A stretch of 41,395 bases of DNA from a virus: the IMG/VR virus record IMGVR_UViG_3300027971_000090, positions 1 through 41,395 of that record. One strand, given 5' to 3'. Below, in pieces: positions 31,733-39,817 of the stretch (position 1 is the first letter of the stretch; each line of letters starts with the position of its first letter). The notes under the pieces are model-generated. The model was not told the DNA's origin, did no database searches, and worked only from the letters and a program-made list of their open reading frames with translations. The position numbers were made by a program, and so were the translations under genes.

Positions 31733-33085
31733 ATGCTACCCATTGTAGAAACCGAAATTGAATTATTTGACTTGATAAGTGAAATCGAAGATCATCGTAT
31801 CTTCGTAGCGCCAATACTGAAAGATCCATTTCTGCATTATCAAGTAAATAGCATTTCTTTATTATATTTATATGATCTTACATTAGACAAAGAATGTATA
31901 GTAAGTTTTAATCATTCCGAAGCTCTTTCTATTGAGGAATCATTATTAACTAAACTATTATGTGCCAGTAAAGAATGCTTTGTTTTAAATCTTAAGTATA
32001 TATTATCTAAAGTTACTTGTGCTCATATGTATGATGCTAATCTTGTAATATATTTTACTACGAACAAATCAATAGATTTAGAAGAATACAATACTCCCGT
32101 TCATGAATATTTTAATCAAAAATACAGTAATCTTAAAGATCTTAATCATCTTATACCAATCGTTAAACAGCATGAAAAGTTTGGCGATATAATAAAAGAG
32201 CATAAAGAATTATTTAAGTCATTTAATATAACCGAAGCATTTATAAAATATAATACAGCAATAAAGACGCTTAATAAAATAGAAGTAAATGGATTATATG
32301 TTAATTCTGATATATTAAAAGAAACGTTTCCAAATGTAACAATAACTAATGATTTTGTTTATTCTGAATATAATCCTTATACAACAACAGGAAGACCTTC
32401 AAATAGATTTGATTCAGTAAATTATGCGGCTTTAAATAAAGAATCAGGAGTAAGAAAATCATTTAAATCTAGATTTGGAAGTGATGGGTTCTTATTGCAA
32501 TTTGATTATGATGCATACCATATTAGATTATTAGGAGAATTATTAAATTATGATTTTCCAGGTAAAATAAATATGCATGAATATTTTGGAAGACAATATT
32601 TTGGAAAAGATATATTAACGCCAGAAGAGTATGAACAAAGTAAAGGAATAACCTTTAAATTATTATATGGTGGTATTGAAAAAGAATTTTTAGAAATACC
32701 CTTCTTTAAATTAGTAGATGATTTTACTAAAACTAATTGGAAACTATATAAAGATCAAAGATACTTAGAAACGCCGATATATAAAAGGACATTAAAACAT
32801 ACTTTCTTTAGTGAGATGAATTCGCAGAAACTTCTTAACTATCTTATTCAATCATTAGAGATGGAAGAAACGTTGGCGATATTAGATACTTTGGCGAGCT
32901 TTAATGAAGGATATAAGAGTAAGATGATATTATATACATACGATTCCTTATTGATCGACTTTCATAAAGATGACGGCGGTAAATATATTAAGAAATGCCA
33001 AGACATATTAGAATGTAATGGGAAATATCCAGTAAAAGTTCAAGCAGGTTATGATTATCAATTATTGAAGAATGTAACGTTATAG
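31733..33085 (+). CDS. Compact, divergent family A DNA polymerase
   Basis: This 450-residue protein keeps the polymerase I core. TTTGRPSNRFDSVNYAAL at about residue 215 equals the TGRLSS...PNLQNI motif. Motif A is F257-D258-Y259-D260-A-Y-H-I-R. Motif B is K304-G-I-T-F308-K-L-L-Y312-G. Motif C is Y403-D404-S405. Both catalytic Asp are present. Differences from E. coli Pol I by my alignment: the Glu of DYSQIEL is His263, the Arg four residues before the motif B Lys is Tyr, and HDE is YDS. The N-terminal 180 residues look like an exonuclease-type fold without the DxE motif. At 450 residues it is much shorter than typical Pol I. It likely replicates the phage genome with the SSB, helicase and recombinase downstream. 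Confidence 0.85.
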   Translation: MLPIVETEIELFDLISEIEDHRIFVAPILKDPFLHYQVNSISLLYLYDLTLDKECIVSFNHSEALSIEESLLTKLLCASKECFVLNLKYILSKVTCAHMYDANLVIYFTTNKSIDLEEYNTPVHEYFNQKYSNLKDLNHLIPIVKQHEKFGDIIKEHKELFKSFNITEAFIKYNTAIKTLNKIEVNGLYVNSDILKETFPNVTITNDFVYSEYNPYTTTGRPSNRFDSVNYAALNKESGVRKSFKSRFGSDGFLLQFDYDAYHIRLLGELLNYDFPGKINMHEYFGRQYFGKDILTPEEYEQSKGITFKLLYGGIEKEFLEIPFFKLVDDFTKTNWKLYKDQRYLETPIYKRTLKHTFFSEMNSQKLLNYLIQSLEMEETLAILDTLASFNEGYKSKMILYTYDSLLIDFHKDDGGKYIKKCQDILECNGKYPVKVQAGYDYQLLKNVTL

Positions 33086-33100
33086 ATATTTATATTAAAT
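33085..33100 (+). promoter_or_regulatory. Candidate late-promoter motif overlapping the polymerase stop
   Basis: GATATTTATATTAAAT begins at the last base of the polymerase TAG stop and lies 12 bases before the GTG at 33113. Its first 15 bases are identical to the 15404 site. Confidence 0.4.
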
Positions 33101-33112
33101 AATCTATAATCA

Positions 33113-33499
33113 GTGATACGCCTACTTTGCACATTTACTACAGAAGATAATCTTCAATCGGTAATTAATGATATTTCAACTAATTATGATATCCTTAATG
33201 GGAAGATTTTTATTCTTCAGTTAAGCGAAAATCCAGAGCTAGCTTGCACATATAACATAGAATCCGGTAACCTTAGTAATCTATTAGATAATACAATATC
33301 TATACATAGAAGAAAAGAAAATAATGTATTATATACTATTAATGGATTAAACCATTTAATAAAATCTCTTAATAATAATATATTAGATAAAGGATATAAA
33401 ATTAATTGGGATGATTATTCCAATAGCGCGTTACTAGTAACTGATGGCCAATTAGTAATACATCAATTACAAATATACAAGATTGTATATATAAAATAA
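33113..33499 (+). CDS. Conserved unknown protein next to DNA polymerase (GTG start)
   Basis: This 128-residue protein begins (V/M)IRLLCTFTTEDNLQSVI with GTG at 33113; no in-frame ATG lies nearby upstream. It includes ISTNYDILNGKIFILQL, TISIHRRKENNVLYTINGLNHLI and INWDDYSNSALLV. I have a sense of this protein as a conserved neighbour of polymerase genes in related uncultured phages, but know no function for it. The alternating strands and helices suggest a small alpha/beta fold. A replication accessory role is inferred from position. Confidence 0.65.
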   Translation: MIRLLCTFTTEDNLQSVINDISTNYDILNGKIFILQLSENPELACTYNIESGNLSNLLDNTISIHRRKENNVLYTINGLNHLIKSLNNNILDKGYKINWDDYSNSALLVTDGQLVIHQLQIYKIVYIK

Positions 33500-33515
33500 A
33501 AAAGAAAAGAAAAAA

Positions 33516-33547
33516 TTAGGATAATACGAAAGATAATATTATATTAG
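33516..33547 (+). promoter_or_regulatory. Candidate early/middle promoter for the SSB gene
   Basis: TTAGG at 33516 and TATATTAG at 33540 are separated by 20 bases, with an A-rich stretch upstream. This is the third of the TTAGG-type sites. The predicted leader to the ATG at 33603 is about 50 bases and A-rich, with no small ORF of note. Confidence 0.5.
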
Positions 33548-33602
33548 ATAAAGAAATTAGATATCAGTTAGATACTAAATAAAAAACAAGAGAAAAACAA
33601 TT

Positions 33603-34394
33603 ATGGCAATTAACTTAGACGCAATCCGAGCCAAATTAGGCGATTTGCAAAAGAACACTGGTAAAAGTGAAAAACAAGAAAATCTTTGGAAACCAGAAGG
33701 TACCCAAGTAATCAGAATCGTACCGTATCAATTCAATACGGAGAATCCATTTAATGAACTTTATTTTCATTATGAATTCGGTAACAAACAATACTTATCA
33801 CCATCGACATTTGGTAAGGCAGATCCAGTAGTAGAGTTTTCAGAAAAGCTTCAATCAACAGGTAAAAAAGAAGATTGGAAATTAGGAAAGAAAATTGAAC
33901 CTAAAATGAGATGTTATGCACCTATTATCGTTCGTGGTAAAGAATCAGAAGGAGTTAAATTTTGGGGATTTGGTAAGACAGTATATGCTGAATTATTAGC
34001 ATTTATTGCTGACCCTGATTATGGTGATATTTCAGATCCAGTTTCTGGAAGAGATATTACAGTAGAGTTCAAAACTAAAGAACAAACAGGAAAAGACTTC
34101 CCTGAAACATCAATCCGTATTAAACCAAATCAAACTCCGGTTTCTACAGATAAGGAAATTATCAAAAAAATAGCTACAGGTCAAAAGAATTTATTAGAGA
34201 TTTTTAAAGAACCTTCTTACGAAGATTTAAAGATAGCTTTAACAAATTGGTTAAATCGTGATACAGAAGGAATGGCAACAGAAGGAGCGCCTGCTCAATC
34301 AAATGCCCCTGCTAAAGTATCAACTCCTACAAAGCCTGCCGAAACTAAATCGGTAGAAGATATATCAAGCGCATTCGATAGCTTGTTTAATTAA
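33603..34394 (+). CDS. Single-stranded DNA-binding protein (gp32-like)
   Basis: This 263-residue protein has NLWKPEGTQVIRIVPYQFNTENPF near the N-terminus, an OB-type core (FHYEFGNKQYLSPSTFGK..., CYAPIIVRGKESEGVKFWGF, DITVEFKTKEQTGKDFPETS) and a Pro/Ala-rich linker ending in an acidic-aromatic tail (EDISSAFDSLFN), as SSBs use to recruit partners. I see no Cys/His cluster, so unlike T4 gp32 it probably lacks the zinc site. It coats ssDNA during replication and recombination with UvsX (next gene) and the helicase. Its own promoter upstream and a large hairpin downstream suggest separate control of its level. Confidence 0.88.
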   Translation: MAINLDAIRAKLGDLQKNTGKSEKQENLWKPEGTQVIRIVPYQFNTENPFNELYFHYEFGNKQYLSPSTFGKADPVVEFSEKLQSTGKKEDWKLGKKIEPKMRCYAPIIVRGKESEGVKFWGFGKTVYAELLAFIADPDYGDISDPVSGRDITVEFKTKEQTGKDFPETSIRIKPNQTPVSTDKEIIKKIATGQKNLLEIFKEPSYEDLKIALTNWLNRDTEGMATEGAPAQSNAPAKVSTPTKPAETKSVEDISSAFDSLFN

Positions 34395-34404
34395 CAACAA
34401 AAGT

Positions 34405-34440
34405 AAATAAGGAGGGTATTTGATATACTCTTCTTATTTT
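34405..34440 (+). terminator. 15-base-pair hairpin between SSB and UvsX genes
   Basis: The arm 34405-34419 (AAATAAGGAGGGTAT) pairs completely with 34425-34439 (ATACTCTTCTTATTT), including two G-U pairs, around a TTGAT loop. It is followed by TACT rather than a long T-run, but the A-tract/T-tract ends resemble a bidirectional or partial terminator. It may attenuate read-through or protect SSB mRNA from 3' decay. Confidence 0.65.
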
Positions 34441-34459
34441 ACTATAATAATAAAGCATT

Positions 34460-35611
34460 ATGGCAAAAAAGAAAAGTGAAGGACTTGGAGCAGATGATAT
34501 CCAAGAAGATTTAGCGTCAGTACTAGCAAGTACATTAAATGCAAAATTCAAAGAAACAAATCAAAAGGTAGCATTCTTTTTAGATAAAGATGTTGATTCT
34601 CCTAGTAATGTTACAGATTGGATTTCTACAGGCAATGATATTGTAGATTTAGCTATTTCAAATAGACCTTATGGTGGATTACCAGTAGGACGTATTATAG
34701 AGATAATGGGTGAAACCGCAGCAGGTAAGTCTTTATTAACTGCTAGTATTTTAGCTCAGTGTCAACGTAAGGGTGGATTAGCAATTTATATTGATACCGA
34801 AAATGCAGTAGCAAATGAATTCTTTGAAATGTTGGGTATGGATTTAAGTAAAATGATTTATGCTCCTATTGAAACAATAGAAGATGCATTTGCAGTTATT
34901 GAAACTATCATTGAAAAAGTTCGCATATCTGATAAAGATAGATTAGTGTGTATTGCAATTGATTCTATTATGGGCGCAACTACAAAAGTAGAACAAGCAG
35001 CTGATTATGAAAAAGATGGATTTGCAACTACCAAAGCTATTGTATTATCAAAAGCAATGCGTAAGATTACTAATATGATTGGTCGTCAAAAGATCTGCTT
35101 AATTTTAACTAATCAATTACGTGATAAAGTTGGAGTTATGGGCTTTGGAGAAAAGACTCAAACATCAGGAGGAAAGGCAGTTGGTTTCCATGCTTCTGTG
35201 AGATTGCAACTTTACAATTTAGGTATGATTAAAAAGTCAGACGGAACGGTAGTAGGAGCAAGAACAAAATTAAAACTTAAAAAGAATCGTTTAGGACCAC
35301 CGAGTAGAGAAGTAGAATATGATATTTATTTTGATTCGGGTATTGATTCAGCGCCAAGTTGGATTGACGAATTAGTAAAGCATAAGTTAGTTAAGAAGCG
35401 CGGAGCATATTATGATTATGTAGATCAAGAAACTGGAGAAGAAGTAATCTTTACATCTGCTAATATATTGACGAAGCTCAAAGAAAATCCTGCATTAAAG
35501 AAACAGGTATATGAAAGACTTTGCAGCGAATATATTATGAAGTATGATCCTTCTAATCCAGATGAAGAATTACAATTAGTTACAAGTCCCGATGGTGGAG
35601 ACGATTTTTAA
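34460..35611 (+). CDS. uvsX: UvsX/RecA-type recombinase
   Basis: This 383-residue protein has Walker A G84-E-T-A-A-G-K90-S91 in MGETAAGKSLLTASILAQC, then GGLAIYIDTENAV, Walker B-type LVCIAIDSIMGATT, and the RecA L2-like segment LILTNQLRDKVGVMGFGEKT followed by SGGKAVGFHASVRLQL. It forms ATP-dependent filaments on ssDNA for strand exchange, repair and recombination-dependent replication. It is preceded by SSB and followed 22 bases later by GroEL. The C-terminus is acidic (DPSNPDEELQLV...GGDDF), as in RecA-family proteins. Confidence 0.93.
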   Translation: MAKKKSEGLGADDIQEDLASVLASTLNAKFKETNQKVAFFLDKDVDSPSNVTDWISTGNDIVDLAISNRPYGGLPVGRIIEIMGETAAGKSLLTASILAQCQRKGGLAIYIDTENAVANEFFEMLGMDLSKMIYAPIETIEDAFAVIETIIEKVRISDKDRLVCIAIDSIMGATTKVEQAADYEKDGFATTKAIVLSKAMRKITNMIGRQKICLILTNQLRDKVGVMGFGEKTQTSGGKAVGFHASVRLQLYNLGMIKKSDGTVVGARTKLKLKKNRLGPPSREVEYDIYFDSGIDSAPSWIDELVKHKLVKKRGAYYDYVDQETGEEVIFTSANILTKLKENPALKKQVYERLCSEYIMKYDPSNPDEELQLVTSPDGGDDF

Positions 35612-35630
35612 ACAACACAAAAAACAATAA

Positions 35631-37262
<1,632 letters not shown>

Positions 37263-37274
37263 AAAAAGTTATGT

Positions 37275-38330
37275 ATGCTGAATAAATATATCGAATTATT
37301 AAAAGAAATTCAGCAAGAAAAAGATAGTGCCGATTCAGTTAATATTAATTCTAGGATTATGTTAATTGACGGCACTAATTTTTATCTTCGCTGTTTCATG
37401 GCAAATCCAAGTTTAAATGAAAATGGAGAGCACTTAGGAGGATCATTAGGATTCTTGAGATCTTTGGGCTCTTATATTAAGACTTTTAAACCTACCCGGG
37501 TAATTATTACCTTTGATGGTAAAGGCGGTTCGCAAAAAAGAAGAGATATTTTCAGCGACTATAAAGGAAATAGATTAAACCCTAAATCATTTAATAGGGC
37601 TGAAATATTTGAAGACGCGGAAGATGAAGCAAAATCAATGCAACATCAATTTATGCGATTAGTTCAATACTTAAGATGCTTACCAGTATTGGTAGTTTCT
37701 TTAGATCATATTGAAGCAGATGATATGGTATCATATTTAACGACATCAGTATTGCCTAAGGTAAGTAATAATATTATATTGGTTTCAGATGATAAGGATT
37801 TCTTACAACTAATAAACGATAAAGTATCAGTATACAGACCCGTTGAGAAAAAGATGTATAAACTGCCGGAAATGAAAGAAAGATTTGGAGTTCCTGCAGA
37901 GAATTATCATTTGTATAAGGTCTTTATAGGAGACTCATCCGACAATATACCCGGCATACCAGGAATCGGGCCTAAGACCGCAGAAAAACTGGCTATACTC
38001 CAAGAAAATAGGATTGTTGGTTTGCAAGAGTTTTTAGATTATTGCGAAGCCAATACTGATAATAAAGTATACAAGAAGATTTTAGACCATAAAGAGGCAA
38101 TTATACGAAACTATAAGTTAATGCAGTTACATGATGTTGATATATCAGGAACGCATAAATTATTTTTGCAAGATAAGTTTAGAGATTCTGTATCTACAAT
38201 CAATAAAAATGAATTCTTACAAATTTTAACATTAGATAAGGGCTACACTTATATTAAAGATCCTGTAGCTTTTTTAAATTATTTCAGTCAACTAAATTTA
38301 TTTGCGCTAGGAACTAATAATAACTCTTGA
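37275..38330 (+). CDS. FEN-type 5'-3' exonuclease / RNase H (T4 Rnh-like)
   Basis: This 351-residue protein keeps the metal-binding acids of the 5'-nuclease family: D32 in MLIDGTNFYLR, VIITFDGKGGSQKRR, HIEADDMVSYL and LVSDDKDFLQL. D220 and D223 in GDSSDNIPGIPGIGPKTAEK add the final acid cluster and the H3TH DNA-binding motif. It likely removes RNA primers and flaps during lagging-strand synthesis. It starts 12 bases after groL at an ATG that overlaps an unrelated short frame (ATG at 37271). The first 25 residues before the catalytic core are a polar helix not seen in minimal family members. Confidence 0.92.
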   Translation: MLNKYIELLKEIQQEKDSADSVNINSRIMLIDGTNFYLRCFMANPSLNENGEHLGGSLGFLRSLGSYIKTFKPTRVIITFDGKGGSQKRRDIFSDYKGNRLNPKSFNRAEIFEDAEDEAKSMQHQFMRLVQYLRCLPVLVVSLDHIEADDMVSYLTTSVLPKVSNNIILVSDDKDFLQLINDKVSVYRPVEKKMYKLPEMKERFGVPAENYHLYKVFIGDSSDNIPGIPGIGPKTAEKLAILQENRIVGLQEFLDYCEANTDNKVYKKILDHKEAIIRNYKLMQLHDVDISGTHKLFLQDKFRDSVSTINKNEFLQILTLDKGYTYIKDPVAFLNYFSQLNLFALGTNNNS

Positions 38331-38360
38331 TCTTTAGAAAATAAAATTATATATTAAAGT

Positions 38361-39722
38361 ATGAATCAAGACAAATTTACTCAATACGGAAAAACCTTTC
38401 AATTAAAAATTATAGCAGCATTATTAAAGGATAAGTTATTTCTTCAACAGATATATGATATACTTATTCCTGAATATTTTGATTCTGAAGCCAATACCTG
38501 GATTGTAAATGTAATAATGAAATATTTTCCAGAGTATAAGACAGTCCCAACCTTAGAAGTATTTAAAGTAAAGGCCTTAGAATTAACTAATGAACCTTTA
38601 AAAATGTCTATTGTAGAATCTTTAAAAGATATATTAAGATATGTTGAAGCTGAGGATTTAGAGTTTGTTAAATCCGAATGTATTAATTTCTGTAAGAACC
38701 AATGTATTAAGACTGCTATTATTGAATCAGTAGAATTATTACAATCTGGAGAATATGACAATATTAAGAAAAAGATTGATAATGCTATGAAAGCAGGAGC
38801 CAATCAAGATATTGGAATGGATTACTTAAAAGATATTAAGCAAAGATATGAAGAATCTGCCAGAAAAACTATTGCAACTCCTTGGACTGCTTTTAATGAA
38901 TTAGTTGATGGCGGTATTGGTAAAGGAGAGCTTATTATATTTGTAGCAGGACCCGGAGCAGGTAAATCGACTGCAATGATTAATGTTGGAGCTCATTTAT
39001 TAAGACAAGGTAAGACAGTAGTACATTATACTATGGAATTATCAGAGCCTTATGTAGCTCAAAGATATGATTCGGTAGTTACAGGAATAGCTACTGCGAA
39101 CTTAAAATATAACTTAGATGAGGTAGAGCATGAATTAGGAAAATTGACAGGTCAATTAATATTAAAGTATTTTCCAACAAAAACCGCATCGGTAACAACC
39201 TTAAAGGCGCATTTAGATAAAATGCTAATGCAAGGAATAAAACCAGATATCGTTATTGTAGATTATGCAGATTTATTAAGATCAGCTAAATCAAAAGAGA
39301 AGCTTCATGAAGAGCTAGAAACTACATACGAAGATTTAAGAGGATTAGCAGGTGAATATCAAATACCATTAGTTACAGCATCTCAAGCAAATAGAAGTTC
39401 AGTTGAATCAGACATTATTACATCAGATCAAGTAGCTTCTTCATTTAGTAAGATTATGATTGGCGATGTTATTATTTCATTAGCAAGAAAGACGACAGAT
39501 AAGATAGCCGGAACAGGAAGAGTCCATTTTATTAAAAATAGATTTGGGCCTGACGGATTAACTTTGCCAACAAAACTTAATATGTCTAATGGAAGAATTG
39601 ATATGTATCAAGAAACTTCTATTAAGGGAAGAGAGACAAGAACAGATATGGATGAAGATACAGTAACACGAAAATCTTTAGCTAATAAATATTCTGAACT
39701 TTTAGGAGATTCTATGGGATAA
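38361..39722 (+). CDS. Replicative DnaB-type helicase (gp41-like)
   Basis: This 453-residue protein has an N-terminal helical domain (to about residue 165, with IIAALLKDKLFLQQIYDIL) and a RecA-like motor: Walker A G197-P-G-A-G-K202-S-T in IIFVAGPGAGKSTAMINVGA, VVHYTMELSEPYVAQRYD, Walker B IVIVDYADLL (D301), and SQANRSSVESDIITSDQVA with a downstream Arg-rich IKNRFGPDG. It unwinds duplex DNA as a hexamer for the polymerase encoded upstream. It starts 30 bases after the exonuclease stop. I saw no separate primase domain in it. Confidence 0.93.
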   Translation: MNQDKFTQYGKTFQLKIIAALLKDKLFLQQIYDILIPEYFDSEANTWIVNVIMKYFPEYKTVPTLEVFKVKALELTNEPLKMSIVESLKDILRYVEAEDLEFVKSECINFCKNQCIKTAIIESVELLQSGEYDNIKKKIDNAMKAGANQDIGMDYLKDIKQRYEESARKTIATPWTAFNELVDGGIGKGELIIFVAGPGAGKSTAMINVGAHLLRQGKTVVHYTMELSEPYVAQRYDSVVTGIATANLKYNLDEVEHELGKLTGQLILKYFPTKTASVTTLKAHLDKMLMQGIKPDIVIVDYADLLRSAKSKEKLHEELETTYEDLRGLAGEYQIPLVTASQANRSSVESDIITSDQVASSFSKIMIGDVIISLARKTTDKIAGTGRVHFIKNRFGPDGLTLPTKLNMSNGRIDMYQETSIKGRETRTDMDEDTVTRKSLANKYSELLGDSMG

Positions 39723-39817
39723 AACCATAAGTAAACAATAATTATAAATACCCAAATAAGGGTCGTTATGGAATACTCCTTTTCACAAAAAATTAAAAAC
39801 TAACTAACAACAAAACA

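Noticed and set aside
39768-39803. 11-residue leader ORF before the ribonucleotide reductase
   Set aside because: Too short, no regulatory codon pattern; probably chance.
39723-39817. Cobalamin riboswitch before the B12-dependent reductase
   Set aside because: The gap is only 95 bases and shows just a 4-pair stem (ACCC/GGGT); a cobalamin riboswitch needs more sequence and conserved elements that I do not see.
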